Origin: Bradyrhizobium erythrophlei | GTDB lineage: Bacteria > Pseudomonadota > Alphaproteobacteria > Rhizobiales > Xanthobacteraceae | Assembly (NCBI RefSeq): GCF_900142985.1 | Contig: NZ_LT670849.1 | Span: 2,914,001-2,978,000 of the forward strand | DNA: 64,000 nucleotides | Direction of reading: 5' to 3' | Shown: positions 9,609 through 20,287 of the stretch, piece after piece | Layout of the letters: each line of letters opens with the position of its first letter | Numbering within the stretch: position 1 is the stretch's first letter | Translations under genes and position numbers: made by a program | Notes under the pieces: generated by a model | Database searches by the model: none | What the model was told of the DNA's origin: nothing | The model's input: the letters and a program-made list of their open reading frames with translations, nothing else

Positions 9609-10490
9609 TTAATTCTTGGAACTCAGCCTTCTCACGACTTCGTCGAGCTGATCGAGGTCACGGTAGCGGATGTGAACGACGCCGCCGGGATCGCCGTGAT
9701 CGATACTGACCGATAGCCCAAGTGCATCGCTGACGGTCTTCTCCAGCGACACGGTGTTGGGATCCTTGACCTTGCCGCCGCCCCTCGCCTTTTGCGGCTT
9801 GCGCTCCGGCACGCCCTCCTCATGGGCCAGGGCTTCGGTCTGACGCACATTGAGGCCTTCCTCGACGATGCGCTTGGCGGCGGCGACGGGATCGGGAACG
9901 CCGATCAACGCCCGGGCGTGGCCGGCCGACAACTGGCCGAGTGCGATGTAGCTTTGAACCTCGGCCGGCAGTTTCGTCAGCCGCATCATGTTGGCGACGT
10001 GGCTGCGGCTCTTGCCGACGATTCGCGCGATGTCTTCCTGGCTGCGTTTGAACTCGTTGGCGAGGGCGTGATAACCCTGCGCCTCTTCCATCGGATTGAG
10101 ATCCTCGCGTTGCACGTTTTCGACGATCGCGATCTCGAGCGCATCGGAATCGCTGACGTCGACCGGCACGATCGGCACTTCATGCAGGCCCGCGGCCTGC
10201 GACGCCCGCCACCGGCGCTCGCCGGCGATGATCTCGAAGCGATCTTGGGCGCCCTTCACCGGCCGCACCACGATCGGCTGGATCACGCCGTGCTGACGAA
10301 TCGAATCCGCAAGCTCCTTCAGCTCGGCATCGGCAAACTCGCGGCGTGGGTTGCGCGGGTTGGGCTTGAGAAACTCGATCGGCACCTTGCGCTGCGCGCG
10401 CGGCCGCTCGACGTGAGCGGCCTCGCCGCCGACATCACCGATCAGACTTGCAAGGCCGCGCCCCAGTCGCGAACGCGCTTCGTCCGCCAT
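9609..10490 (-). CDS. parB: chromosome partitioning protein ParB
   Basis: A 293-residue CTP-dependent DNA clamp that loads at parS sites and spreads to form the segregation complex. The N-terminal domain contains the CTP-binding motifs, including GERRWRAS. The central helix-turn-helix region includes QEDIARIVGKSRSHVANMMRL, followed by the C-terminal dimerisation domain. The ATG at 10490 (MADEARSRLG) has a GGAG ribosome site; an in-frame ATG 21 bp upstream is less likely. It is the distal gene of parA-parB, and three parS sites lie 1.5-3.7 kb upstream, inside and around rsmG and mnmG. Confidence 0.98.
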   Translation of the reverse strand: MADEARSRLGRGLASLIGDVGGEAAHVERPRAQRKVPIEFLKPNPRNPRREFADAELKELADSIRQHGVIQPIVVRPVKGAQDRFEIIAGERRWRASQAAGLHEVPIVPVDVSDSDALEIAIVENVQREDLNPMEEAQGYHALANEFKRSQEDIARIVGKSRSHVANMMRLTKLPAEVQSYIALGQLSAGHARALIGVPDPVAAAKRIVEEGLNVRQTEALAHEEGVPERKPQKARGGGKVKDPNTVSLEKTVSDALGLSVSIDHGDPGGVVHIRYRDLDQLDEVVRRLSSKN

Positions 10491-10554
10491 CGCCAGCTCC
10501 CTTGGATTCAACGCAACTACTCCCGCTTCGTAATCAACCCAAACAATGCCCTGC

Positions 10555-11402
<848 letters not shown>

Positions 11403-11406
<4 letters not shown>

Positions 11407-12122
11407 AGCGGGCTGCCATCGTGGCCTGTGGAGGGGTTGCGATGTTTGATTTCGTCGATTTCGACGATCCAGCCCTGTCCCCCGGTCCGGCTGGAATGCA
11501 AACGAGGCTCAATTTTCCAGTATTTAGTGGCTTCGGTCAATTCTACTTCTACATCTTGTCCTTTGAGAAATAGCGCCTTTGCCCCCCTTTTGACCAAGGG
11601 CACCGCATAACCGATGAGTTGATGTAGCGGAGCCACTGCTCGCGCGGTGACGCAATCGATCGGGCCTGCGACCCTATCCACAGTATCCTCAATGTTAGCC
11701 AGATGGACAGTCCCCGGCGCTCCGGTCACGCGCAATGCCTCACGCAGAAAGCCGGCCTTCTTGCCGTTGCGCTCGACCAGATGGACCATCGCGCCAGGCG
11801 TCTCAGTGAGGGCGCACGCCAGAACCATTCCCGGAAAGCCGCCGCCACTTCCCAGATCCATCCAGACTTTGGCGGACGGGGCGAGATTCAAAAGCTGGAG
11901 CGAATCGGAGACGTGCCGGCTCCAGAGTTTCGGCAACGTCGCCGGCGAGACCAGATTGGTCTTCGCCTGCCAGGTCCAGAGGAGCTCGACAAAGCGATCG
12001 AGCCTTGCCTCTGTTTCACGTGAAACAGGCGTCAGCGCCAGCGCGGCGGCGCGGTCGGCGGCAAGCGCCTCGCGCGACGGGATTGCTTCGCTGGGTGCTG
12101 GGCGCGGCGGCGCGGTGTTCAT
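11403..12122 (-). CDS. rsmG: 16S rRNA (guanine-N7) methyltransferase RsmG
   Basis: A 239-residue SAM-dependent methyltransferase that modifies G527 of 16S rRNA (formerly GidB). The SAM-binding motif is DLGSGGGFPG, followed by VERNGKKAGFLRE and the family's VTARAVAPL. Near residues 32-37 the peptide PVSRET is encoded by an exact 16-bp parS site, so this stretch of protein is constrained by ParB binding as well as by protein function. It overlaps parA by 4 bp. A second parS lies just upstream of the start. Confidence 0.97.
12012..12027. promoter_or_regulatory. parS site 1 (inside rsmG)
   Basis: Exact 16-bp palindrome TGTTTCACGTGAAACA, matching the bacterial parS consensus bound by ParB. It is inside the rsmG reading frame, and its outer bases extend the palindrome to 18 bp. 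Confidence 0.96.
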
Positions 12123-12133
12123 GGCGAATCGCT

Positions 12134-12149
12134 TGTTTCACGTGAAACA
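12134..12149. promoter_or_regulatory. parS site 2 (upstream of rsmG)
   Basis: A second exact TGTTTCACGTGAAACA, 107 bp from the end of site 1, in the mnmG-rsmG intergenic region just before the rsmG start. A ParB-nucleating site by consensus. Confidence 0.96.
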
Positions 12150-12220
12150 GGGTTAGCGTTTTCTAGCGAAGTAGATACCGGTTCGCGCGACGAAAACGCG
12201 TCAACGAAATCCAGAAGCTT

Positions 12221-14116
12221 TTATCCCGACGTGGCCGAGGCGCTTGCTGGCGTTTTCCGTCGGGCCTCCCGCCTCAGATGGGCGGCCAGAATGCCAAGCG
12301 CGGCCGGCGTCACACCATCAAGCCGGCCGGCCTGACCCACGGTGCGCGGCTGCGCCGCCTTGAGTTTGACGCGGGCTTCGTTGGAAAGGCCGGACACGGT
12401 ATCGAAATCGATGCCGGTGAGAACCAGGCCTTCGTCGCGCCGGAAGGCTTCGACGTCGGCGATCTGACGCTTTAGATAGACGTCGTATTTAGCATCGATC
12501 TCCAGATGGACCGCGATCGCTGGGTCAACGGCCGAGAGCTCAGGCCAAATGGCGCGGACCTGGTCCCAGCCGACTTCCGGATATGCCAGCAGCTCAAACG
12601 CCGACCGCCGCTGGCCATCCCGGTTGAGTGAGAGACCGTATTGGGCGGCTTCATTCGGAGTCAGGGTTAGTGCCTGTGCCCTCGCCTTTGCCTCGGCCAA
12701 AGCCGCCATCTTTGTCCGGTGCCGCATCGACCTCGCAGCCCCAACGCATCCAAGGGCAATCCCCTTGTCGGTTAGACGCTGATCGGCGTTGTCGGCGCGC
12801 AAGGTCAGGCGATATTCGGCGCGCGAAGTGAACATCCGGTAGGGCTCGGTAATCCCGCGCGTCACCAGATCGTCGATCATGACGCCGAGATAGCCCTCGG
12901 CACGGTCAAATATGATGGGCTGAGATCCGCTGGCGGAAAGCGCCGCGTTCAGACCGGCGACCAGCCCTTGGGCGGCGGCCTCTTCATATCCGGTGGTCCC
13001 GTTGATTTGTCCGGCCAGGAAGAGCCCGGGAAGCCGCTTGGCCCGAAGGGTCGGCTCGAGTTCGCGGGGATCGACATGATCGTATTCGATCGCATAGCCC
13101 GGGCGGACCATCCGCACCCGTTCGAGCCCCGGGATCGAGGCAAGAATGCCGAGCTGGACTTCCTCCGGAAGCGAGGTCGAGATGCCGTTGGGATAAACCG
13201 TGGTGTCGTCGAGACCCTCCGGCTCCAGGAAGATCTGGTGCCCATCGCGATCGCCGAAGCGAACGATCTTGTCCTCGATCGAGGGGCAGTAGCGCGGTCC
13301 GGAGCTTTTGATCTGGCCCGAATACATCGGCGAGCGATGCACGTTGGCCCGGATCACCTCGTGAGTGGCCGCCGTCGTTCGCGTGATGCCGCACTGGATC
13401 TGAGGCGTCGTGATCCGATCAGTCATGACCGAAAACGGCTCCGCCGGATCGTCCCCCGGCTGCATCTCGACCGCCGCCCAATCGATCGTGGTGCCGTCGA
13501 GGCGGGGCGGCGTGCCGGTCTTCAATCGGCCCACGGTAAGGCCGATCCGTTCAAACGAGGATGAGAGGCCAAGCGCCGGCGCTTCACCGACGCGGCCCGC
13601 GGGCCAGTTCTTCTCGCCGAGATGGATCAGGCCGCGGAGGAACGTGCCGGTCGTCACCACGACCGCGCCGGCAGATAGCTCGCGACCATCGGCGAGCTTG
13701 ATCCCGCGCAGCCGGCCGTCAGCGGTTAGAAGTTCATCGGCCTCGCCCTCGACCACGATCAGGTTCGCAGTCTCTCGGATCGCGGCCTGCATCGCCGCTG
13801 CATAGAGCTTGCGGTCGGCCTGGGCGCGGGGGCCACGGACCGCCGGACCCTTGCGGCGGTTGAGCACGCGAAACTGAATGCCGCCTGCGTCAGCAACTCG
13901 GCCCATCAGTCCATCAAACGCATCGACCTCCCGAACGAGGTGACCCTTGCCCAGACCACCGATCGCTGGGTTGCAGGACATCGCGCCGATGGTCGAAAAG
14001 CGATGGGTCAGCAGCGCCGTTTTCGCGCCCATCCGCGCCGCGGCGCTGGCGGCCTCACAGCCGGCGTGGCCGCCGCCGATGACGATGACGTCAAATGAGT
14101 CGGTGTGGGAGGTCAT
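12221..14116 (-). CDS. mnmG: tRNA U34 carboxymethylaminomethyl-modifying FAD protein MnmG
   Basis: A 631-residue FAD enzyme (GidA) that with MnmE installs the 5-carboxymethylaminomethyl group on wobble uridine. The FAD-binding motif [10 protein letters not shown] is near residue 15. The conserved [28 protein letters not shown] and [16 protein letters not shown] segments are all present. Full length. It sits between rsmG (98 bp gap) and mnmE (106 bp gap), an order common near alphaproteobacterial origins; parS sites lie in both gaps. Confidence 0.98.
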   Translation of the reverse strand: MTSHTDSFDVIVIGGGHAGCEAASAAARMGAKTALLTHRFSTIGAMSCNPAIGGLGKGHLVREVDAFDGLMGRVADAGGIQFRVLNRRKGPAVRGPRAQADRKLYAAAMQAAIRETANLIVVEGEADELLTADGRLRGIKLADGRELSAGAVVVTTGTFLRGLIHLGEKNWPAGRVGEAPALGLSSSFERIGLTVGRLKTGTPPRLDGTTIDWAAVEMQPGDDPAEPFSVMTDRITTPQIQCGITRTTAATHEVIRANVHRSPMYSGQIKSSGPRYCPSIEDKIVRFGDRDGHQIFLEPEGLDDTTVYPNGISTSLPEEVQLGILASIPGLERVRMVRPGYAIEYDHVDPRELEPTLRAKRLPGLFLAGQINGTTGYEEAAAQGLVAGLNAALSASGSQPIIFDRAEGYLGVMIDDLVTRGITEPYRMFTSRAEYRLTLRADNADQRLTDKGIALGCVGAARSMRHRTKMAALAEAKARAQALTLTPNEAAQYGLSLNRDGQRRSAFELLAYPEVGWDQVRAIWPELSAVDPAIAVHLEIDAKYDVYLKRQIADVEAFRRDEGLVLTGIDFDTVSGLSNEARVKLKAAQPRTVGQAGRLDGVTPAALGILAAHLRREARRKTPASASATSG

Positions 14117-14169
14117 GCGGCATCTTCTATACCGCAGCCGTCAAACCCGGAAGTGACAAAGGCAAGACA

Positions 14170-14185
14170 CGTTTCACGTGAAACA
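14170..14185. promoter_or_regulatory. parS site 3 (mnmE-mnmG gap)
   Basis: CGTTTCACGTGAAACA differs from the exact palindrome of sites 1 and 2 only at the first base. It lies between mnmE and mnmG, about 2 kb from the other two. Confidence 0.88.
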
Positions 14186-14222
14186 GTTCGCTTACCGTGA
14201 TATAGAAGTGAATTATAATTCA

Positions 14223-15584
14223 CTACTTACCGATGCAGAACTCCCGGAAGATCTTGTCGAGAATATCCTCGACATCGACGCGCCCCAGCAAACGGCCAAC
14301 TGCCTGCGACGCCGCGCGCAGCTCTTCGGCCACCAGCTCATCGCCCTGCCCAGCGATCGCCAGACCGCGGCGTAAGGCGTCCGCAGTTTCGCGTAGCAAT
14401 CGCCGCTGTCGCTCGCGGCCGATCAGACTGTCCTCGCCCGATCCAAAATACTCCTGCGCAAAAGCAGCCAGCGCGCCGACCAGTTCCGAAACGCCGTCGC
14501 CCTGGCGCGCGGAGATACGGAAGATTTTTTCGGTCCCCTGCCCCGGCTGATTTTCTTCTTCAGTTCCCGCTCGGCCGTTGGCCGACTCGATATCGATCTT
14601 GTTGCGAATGATCCATCGCGCAGCGCCCGCGGTCTCGACCTCACCTCCGCCCTGTCCGTGCCCGGCGTCACGCACCCACAGCACCAGGTCGGCTTCTGCC
14701 GCGCGCAATCGGGCACGCCGGACGCCCTCCTGCTCGACCGGATCTTCGGTGTCGCGAATCCCCGCGGTGTCGATCAGCGTCACCGGATAGCCGTCGAGAT
14801 CGAGCTGAACCTCGATGACGTCGCGCGTGGTGCCGGCATGGGGCGAGACGATCGCAACCTCGCGCCGCGCCAGAAGATTGATCAGCGTCGACTTGCCGAC
14901 GTTGGGCGGACCCGCAATCGCAACGGTCAGGCCGTCGCGCAAACGTTCGCTTCGCCCCTGCCCGGCCAGCGTTTCCTCGACTTCGGCCAAAAGCGATTTC
15001 ACCCGGTCCAGCGCCGGCGCGATCAGTTCCGCGGGCACGTCGCCCTCGTCGGAGAAATCGATGCCGGCCTCGATCAAGGCCGCGGCCTCGATGATGCGCA
15101 CCCGCCAGTCCCGCGCTCTGTCCCCGAGCAGTCCCTTGAGCTGACGCAAGGCATGGCGACGCTGCCGATCGGTGTCGGCGTGAATCAGATCGTCGAGCGC
15201 TTCCGCTTCGGTGAGATCGAGTTTGCCGTTTTCAAAGGCGCGGCGGGTGAACTCACCGGGCTCGGCGGCGCGAACATTTTCAAGTTGGGCAAGCGCTGCA
15301 AACAACGCCGCCTGCACCGCACGTCCGCCGTGAATGTGGAACTCGGCAACATCTTCACCGGTCGCACTCGCCGGTCCCGGAAACCAGAGTACGACGCAAT
15401 CGTCGATTCCCCGCCCCTCGCCGTCTCGCAGCAGGACGCGCGTTGCTACCCGAGGGTCAGGCACCCTGCCCGCCAGTTTCGCGACCGCAGCGCGGGCTTG
15501 CGGTCCGGACACCCGCACGATGGCGATCGCGCTCGGCGGCCGGCCTGTCGACAACGCAAAAATGGTCTGATCGCGTGGGTACAT
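14223..15584 (-). CDS. mnmE: tRNA uridine-5-carboxymethylaminomethyl GTPase MnmE
   Basis: A 453-residue GTPase (TrmE), partner of MnmG in wobble-uridine modification. The N-terminal tetrahydrofolate-binding domain begins [20 protein letters not shown]. The G domain shows [10 protein letters not shown] (G1), [10 protein letters not shown] (G3) and RNKID (G4). The protein ends with the catalytic C-terminal motif FCIGK. Upstream on the same strand is rho, separated by about 200 bp that includes an intrinsic terminator. Confidence 0.97.
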   Translation of the reverse strand: MYPRDQTIFALSTGRPPSAIAIVRVSGPQARAAVAKLAGRVPDPRVATRVLLRDGEGRGIDDCVVLWFPGPASATGEDVAEFHIHGGRAVQAALFAALAQLENVRAAEPGEFTRRAFENGKLDLTEAEALDDLIHADTDRQRRHALRQLKGLLGDRARDWRVRIIEAAALIEAGIDFSDEGDVPAELIAPALDRVKSLLAEVEETLAGQGRSERLRDGLTVAIAGPPNVGKSTLINLLARREVAIVSPHAGTTRDVIEVQLDLDGYPVTLIDTAGIRDTEDPVEQEGVRRARLRAAEADLVLWVRDAGHGQGGGEVETAGAARWIIRNKIDIESANGRAGTEEENQPGQGTEKIFRISARQGDGVSELVGALAAFAQEYFGSGEDSLIGRERQRRLLRETADALRRGLAIAGQGDELVAEELRAASQAVGRLLGRVDVEDILDKIFREFCIGK

Positions 15585-15727
15585 GCCCTATTAGGTCGCG
15601 GGCCGCAGAAGATGCAATGAAATTGGAGTTATGCGGCTTTGACTCCGGACCCGTGGCCCCAAAAATGCTGCGGCTTTTGCTGCAACCATCTTTGCAGCAA
15701 AATCATCCGAGCGCGCCGGCCTGGCTC

Positions 15728-15762
15728 AAAGAAAAAGGCGCCCCCGCTCGCGCAGAGACGCC
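15728..15762 (-). terminator. intrinsic terminator downstream of rho
   Basis: On the minus strand, just after the rho stop, an 11-bp GC-rich stem (GGCGTCTCTGC paired with GCGGGGGCGCC, four G-U pairs) with a GCGA loop is followed by TTTTTCTTT. This has the form of a Rho-independent terminator ending the rho transcript before mnmE. Confidence 0.75.
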
Positions 15763-15785
15763 CACTCGGCCAATGGCCCAGTTCT

Positions 15786-17051
15786 TTACGTGTTCATCGA
15801 TTCGAAGAATTCCGCGTTGTTCTTGGTGTTGCGGAGCTTGTCGAGCAGGAAGTCGATCGCATCCATCGTGCCCATCGGGTTCAGGATTCGCCGCAGCACG
15901 TACATCTTCTTCAGGACCTGCGGATCGGTGATCAACTCTTCCTTGCGGGTGCCGGAGCGCGAAATGTCGATCGCCGGGAAGGTCCGCTTGTCGGAGACCT
16001 TGCGGTCGAGAATCAGTTCGGAGTTGCCGGTGCCTTTGAACTCTTCGAAGATCACTTCGTCCATACGGCTGCCGGTATCGACCAGCGCGGTCGCGATGAT
16101 CGTCAGCGAGCCGCCCTCCTCGATGTTGCGCGCGGCGCCGAAGAATCGCTTCGGCCGCTGTAACGCGTTGGCGTCGACACCGCCGGTCAGCACCTTGCCG
16201 GATGACGGCACCACCGTGTTGTAGGCGCGCCCGAGCCGCGTGATCGAATCGAGCAGGATCACAACGTCACGGCCGTGCTCGACCAGGCGCTTGGCTTTCT
16301 CGATCACCATCTCGGCAACCTGAACGTGACGCACGGCCGGCTCGTCGAAGGTCGACGATACGACTTCGCCCTTCACCGAGCGCTGCATGTCGGTGACTTC
16401 TTCAGGCCGCTCGTCGATCAGAAGAACGATCAGATAGCATTCGGGATGATTGGCGGTGATCGAATGCGCGATGTTCTGCATCAGCACGGTCTTACCCGTG
16501 CGCGGCGGCGCCACGATCAAGGCGCGCTGGCCTTTGCCGATCGGCGCGACAATGTCGATGACGCGGGCCGACAGGTCTTTTCTGGTGGGGTCTTCCAGTT
16601 CGAGGCGGAAGCGTTCGTCCGGAAACAGCGGCGTCAGGTTGTCGAAGTTGACCTTGTGCTTGGATTTTTCGGGGTCTTCGAAATTCAGCGTGTTGACCTT
16701 CAGCAGCGCGAAATAGCGTTCGCCTTCCTTCGGGCTGCGAATATGGCCTTCAATGGTATCGCCGGTGCGAAGTCCGAAGCGGCGGATCTGCGACGGCGAA
16801 ACGTAGATATCGTCGGGGCCGGGCAGGTAGTTGGCGTCCGGTGAACGCAGAAACCCGAAGCCGTCGGAGAGAACCTCGACGACGCCTTCGCCGATAATGT
16901 CGATTTCCTGGATCGCGAGTTGCTTGAGAATGGCAAACATCAGCTCCTGCTTGCGCATCGTGCTGGCGTTTTCGACCCCTTTCTCTTCGGCGAATGCAAC
17001 GAGTTCCGCCGGCGTCTGAGCTTTGAGGTCTTGGAGTTTGATTTCCCGCAT
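15786..17051 (-). CDS. rho: transcription termination factor Rho
   Basis: A 421-residue hexameric RNA helicase that ends transcription. The N-terminal RNA-binding (cold-shock-like) region includes [20 protein letters not shown]. The ATPase core has Walker [12 protein letters not shown], the Walker B region [11 protein letters not shown], and the Q-loop/R-loop segments typical of Rho. Full length. A 258-bp untranslated region precedes it; a long leader is usual for rho and could host autoregulation, but no specific element was identified. Confidence 0.98.
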   Translation of the reverse strand: MREIKLQDLKAQTPAELVAFAEEKGVENASTMRKQELMFAILKQLAIQEIDIIGEGVVEVLSDGFGFLRSPDANYLPGPDDIYVSPSQIRRFGLRTGDTIEGHIRSPKEGERYFALLKVNTLNFEDPEKSKHKVNFDNLTPLFPDERFRLELEDPTRKDLSARVIDIVAPIGKGQRALIVAPPRTGKTVLMQNIAHSITANHPECYLIVLLIDERPEEVTDMQRSVKGEVVSSTFDEPAVRHVQVAEMVIEKAKRLVEHGRDVVILLDSITRLGRAYNTVVPSSGKVLTGGVDANALQRPKRFFGAARNIEEGGSLTIIATALVDTGSRMDEVIFEEFKGTGNSELILDRKVSDKRTFPAIDISRSGTRKEELITDPQVLKKMYVLRRILNPMGTMDAIDFLLDKLRNTKNNAEFFESMNT

Positions 17052-17309
17052 TGGGGTGGTCCTGTGGGGTACTTACGAGAGGGGGGGGTGCAAGGAGGCT
17101 TTTCGGAAATGCGAACCGAAGTCAGAAGGTCCGCAGGTCTAAGCAAGGAAAGCGCCGAGGAGGCTTCAAACCTGATGCGGCGGCCGGTCCAACAAGGAAA
17201 CCGGGACGCGTCCACATCCGCCTGCGTAGGGTGGGAATAAACCCAATATAGAAAACTGACGAAGTTTCCGCAAGATGGCGTCATGGCGCGCGAGCGTCGC
17301 CGAGAGCGG

Positions 17310-17732
17310 CTAAAACGGCTTTACCACTACCAGGATGACGATCCCGATCATCAGCAGGGTCGGTACCTCGTTGATTATGCGATAAAATTTCTGTGACCTC
17401 TGATTCCGATCCGCCGCGAAATCCTTCACGCAACGGGCAAAAAAGCCGTGGATGCCGGACAGCACCAGCACAAGTAGCAATTTTCCGTGCAACCAGCCCG
17501 CCGAAAACCAATGACCGCTCCAGGCGAGATAAAGCCCGGCGAGCCAGGTCACGATCATCGCCGGATTGATGATCGCTCCCAGCAGCCGTCGCTCCATCAC
17601 CTTGAACGTCTCGGACTGCTTCGAACCGGTCTCAGCTTCGCAATGGTAGACGAACAGCCGCGGCAGATAGAGCATGCCGGCCATCCAGGAGATGACCACA
17701 ATGATGTGCAGCGCCTTGATCCATTCGTACAC
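17310..17732 (-). CDS. hemJ: protoporphyrinogen IX oxidase HemJ
   Basis: A 140-residue membrane protein with about four hydrophobic helices. It matches HemJ, the quinone-linked protoporphyrinogen IX oxidase of heme synthesis in bacteria lacking HemG and HemY. The start MYEWIKALHIIVVISWMAG carries the conserved early His. LYLPRLFVYH and the late PTLLMIGIVILVVVKPF are also characteristic. It borders the presumed origin on its left side. In many relatives hemE is also found here, but it is absent in this window. Confidence 0.92.
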   Translation of the reverse strand: MYEWIKALHIIVVISWMAGMLYLPRLFVYHCEAETGSKQSETFKVMERRLLGAIINPAMIVTWLAGLYLAWSGHWFSAGWLHGKLLLVLVLSGIHGFFARCVKDFAADRNQRSQKFYRIINEVPTLLMIGIVILVVVKPF

Positions 17733-18200
17733 CGGAACTCATTCCTTCAAGAACACACGAAGCACGACGAGTGCCACCGCGACAAGCCAATCATCTTGCC
17801 GCGAACGACATTGTCTGAGAGGCAGATGAGAGATATCCGCAAGCGGCACTTATCTAAACTAATAATTTTAGAATCTTAAGGTTTGAGTCTAAGTGACCGT
17901 GGATTGGACTCACACAAAAACGTCCGATCGTTTTTCAAAGCTTGCGCACAGCCGTCGACAATTCCACCGCGTTTCCGACGAACTGCCGTAACGACAGGTG
18001 TTTCAATTGCTTGGCCGCCGGTCCGGGCAGGTTATAAAGAGACAAATCCACAAAACCCCACTAACGTCGGTCAGGACGAACGGACTTATCCTCGTTGGGA
18101 GCATTGTGAAGAAAAAAGCCTGCTATCCCCGATCGAATAAAATGCCCGCCGATCTCTCGAATAAGCTCCACAAGGATTCACAGACTACACAGGGTTTTAC
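17733..18200. other. candidate chromosomal replication origin region
   Basis: A 468-bp gap without a convincing gene, between hemJ (leftward) and the DUF299 gene (rightward). It has an AT-rich core at about 17848-17890 and scattered DnaA-box-like 9-mers: AAATCCACA at 18044 and TTATCCTCG at 18086 (each 7 of 9 against TTATCCACA), and CGTGGATTG at 17898 (weak, reverse). In Caulobacter the origin lies between hemE and the DUF299 gene, and this gap is the equivalent position. The run of leftward genes on its left, rightward genes on its right, and parAB-parS within 9 kb agree. Boxes are degenerate, so the call rests mainly on synteny. Confidence 0.65.
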
Positions 18201-19037
18201 GTGTCCCCGACCAGCAACTATTTCCACCTGCATCTGGTTTCCGATTCGACCGGCGAGACGCTGATCACCGTGGCGCGCGCGGTCGCCGCGCAATACGCCA
18301 ACGTTACGCCGGTGGAGCATGTCTATCCGCTGGTCCGCAGCCAGAAGCAGCTCGATCGGGTGCTGAGCGAAATCGAGGAAGCCCCGGGCATCGTGTTGTT
18401 CACGCTGCTGGAGAAGGATCTCGTCTCAAAACTTCAGTCGAAGTGTCAGGAAATCAACATTCCGAGCCTGTCGATCATTGGTCCGGTGATGCAATTGTTC
18501 CAGGCCTATCTCGGCGCGCCGACCTCGGGACGGGTGGGGGCCCAGCACGTCCTGAATGCCGAATATTTCAAGCGCATCGATGCCCTGAATTACACCATGA
18601 TGCATGACGACGGTCAGCACGTCGAAGGTCTCGAGGAGGCCGACGTGATTCTGGTCGGCGTGTCCCGCACCTCAAAGACGCCGACTTCGATCTACCTGGC
18701 CAACCGTGGCATCCGCACGGCCAACGTGCCACTGGTGCCAGGCATTCCGATTCCGCATCAACTGGAAACGCTGACCAAGCCGCTGGTCGTGAGTTTGCAC
18801 GCGACGCCGGAGCGGCTGATTCAGGTCCGGCAGAACCGGCTGCTCAGCATGGGCGACCGCGACAACGATACTTATATCGATCGCCAATCGGTCGCCGACG
18901 AAGTTGCCTATGCACGGCGGCTGAGCGCCAAGTTCAATTGGGCGCAGCTTGACGTTACCCGCCGCTCGATCGAGGAAACCGCCGCGGCGGTCCTGAAACT
19001 CTTTGCCGACAGGCAACGGCACCGGTTGTCCGAATGA
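18201..19037 (+). CDS. pyruvate,phosphate dikinase/PEP synthase regulatory protein (DUF299)
   Basis: A 278-residue bifunctional ADP-dependent kinase and Pi-dependent pyrophosphorylase that switches pyruvate,phosphate dikinase or PEP synthase off and on. The start is a GTG at 18201 ([19 protein letters not shown]). The nucleotide-binding motif GVSRTSKTP is at residues 153-161. It overlaps maf by 4 bp (ATGA). This is the gene called RP001 beside the Caulobacter origin, which supports placing the origin immediately upstream. Confidence 0.95.
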   Translation: MSPTSNYFHLHLVSDSTGETLITVARAVAAQYANVTPVEHVYPLVRSQKQLDRVLSEIEEAPGIVLFTLLEKDLVSKLQSKCQEINIPSLSIIGPVMQLFQAYLGAPTSGRVGAQHVLNAEYFKRIDALNYTMMHDDGQHVEGLEEADVILVGVSRTSKTPTSIYLANRGIRTANVPLVPGIPIPHQLETLTKPLVVSLHATPERLIQVRQNRLLSMGDRDNDTYIDRQSVADEVAYARRLSAKFNWAQLDVTRRSIEETAAAVLKLFADRQRHRLSE

Positions 19038-19642
19038 GCCTGTGGTTAGGAAAAGAGCCGCTGGTGCTGGCCTCGCAGAGCAAGGCGCGGCAGATGCTGC
19101 TTGCCAAGGCCGGCATCGCCTTCGAGAGCGATCCGGCCGACATCGACGAGCGCGCGATCCAGGCTTCCTCCGGCCGGTCGGCGCCGGGCGAGATCGCAGG
19201 CCTGCTGGCGCGCGAAAAGGCCTTTTCCATCTCGAACCGACGGCCGACGCGTTATGTTATCGGGGCCGATCAAACGCTCGCGTTGGGATCGCACATCTTG
19301 AATAAACCCGAGGGCAGGGCGCAGGCCGCCGACCAGTTGCGCGCCCTTGCAGGCCATCGCCACGAACTTCATGCGGCGATCGCGGTGGCGCGCGATGGAA
19401 AAGTGCTGTTCGAGCATGTGTCGATTGCCCGCATGACCATGCGGCCGCTCCGCGACGCCGAAATCGAGAACTATCTCAATGAAGCCGGGGACGCGGTTAC
19501 CTCAAGTGTCGGCGCGTATCAGCTCGAAGGGCTTGGCGTTCATTTGTTCGAGCGTATCGAGGGCGATCACTTCACAATCCTGGGCCTTCCATTGCTGCCG
19601 CTGTTTGCATTTCTGCGCAGCGAGCACTTGCTGGGTATTTAA
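19034..19642 (+). CDS. Maf family nucleotide pyrophosphatase
   Basis: A 202-residue Maf/YhdE-type protein that hydrolyses non-canonical nucleoside triphosphates. Visible family features are [13 protein letters not shown] at the N-terminus (usually LASxSPRR), [11 protein letters not shown] with the catalytic Asp, and a C-terminal GAYQLEGLG. It is translationally coupled to the DUF299 gene, and coaE starts 1 bp after its stop. Confidence 0.92.
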   Translation: MSLWLGKEPLVLASQSKARQMLLAKAGIAFESDPADIDERAIQASSGRSAPGEIAGLLAREKAFSISNRRPTRYVIGADQTLALGSHILNKPEGRAQAADQLRALAGHRHELHAAIAVARDGKVLFEHVSIARMTMRPLRDAEIENYLNEAGDAVTSSVGAYQLEGLGVHLFERIEGDHFTILGLPLLPLFAFLRSEHLLGI

Positions 19643-19643
19643 G

Positions 19644-20243
19644 ATGATTGTTCTCGGACTGACCGGCTCGATCGGAATGGGAAAGTCGACGACCGCGGCA
19701 TTGTTCGCGGAAGCCGGTGTGCCTGTGTATGACGCCGACGCTGCCGTGCACCGGCTTTATGAAGGCGAGGCGGTTGATGCGATCGAGGCGGCGTTTCCCG
19801 GTACGACCGATCATGGCAAGGTCGATCGCACCAGGCTCTCGGCCCACGTGGTGCATGATCCCGCCGCCATGAAGAAGCTGGAGGAAATCGTACACCCCAT
19901 GCTCGGGGCCTCGCGCCAGAAGTTTCTTCAGGACGCCGAACAGTCCGGTGCTCCCGTGGCGGTCGTCGACGTGCCGCTGCTGTTCGAAACTGGGGGTGAG
20001 AAGCGCGTCGATGCGGTGGTCGTGGTCACGACCAGTCCGGAAATCCAGCGGATGCGGATTCTGGCGCGGCCCAATATGAGCGCGGAAAAACTCGCCGCCA
20101 TTCTGGCGCGGCAAATGCCCGATACTGAAAAAAGGCAGCGCGCGCATTTCGTCGTGGATACCTCGCACGGTCTCGACCCCGTGCGAGCGCGAATCCGGGA
20201 CATTCTGACCGAGGCTGCTAAAATGACGCCGCGACGAACCTGA
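19644..20243 (+). CDS. coaE: dephospho-CoA kinase
   Basis: A 199-residue P-loop kinase for the last step of coenzyme A synthesis. The Walker A motif [12 protein letters not shown] is at the N-terminus, followed by [11 protein letters not shown] and the [13 protein letters not shown] lid-adjacent segment. The start ATG at 19644 is 1 bp after the maf stop. In many Rhizobiales aroE lies between maf and coaE; here it is missing. Confidence 0.96.
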   Translation: MIVLGLTGSIGMGKSTTAALFAEAGVPVYDADAAVHRLYEGEAVDAIEAAFPGTTDHGKVDRTRLSAHVVHDPAAMKKLEEIVHPMLGASRQKFLQDAEQSGAPVAVVDVPLLFETGGEKRVDAVVVVTTSPEIQRMRILARPNMSAEKLAAILARQMPDTEKRQRAHFVVDTSHGLDPVRARIRDILTEAAKMTPRRT

Positions 20244-20287
20244 TTCGTCCGTTCTCGTTTGTCTGTTCTCGGCGGTTCTTTCATTCC

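Noticed and set aside
17883..18264. Short open frames in the hemJ-DUF299 gap
   Set aside because: No ribosome site or recognisable protein feature; they overlap in different frames and the region fits a non-coding origin better.
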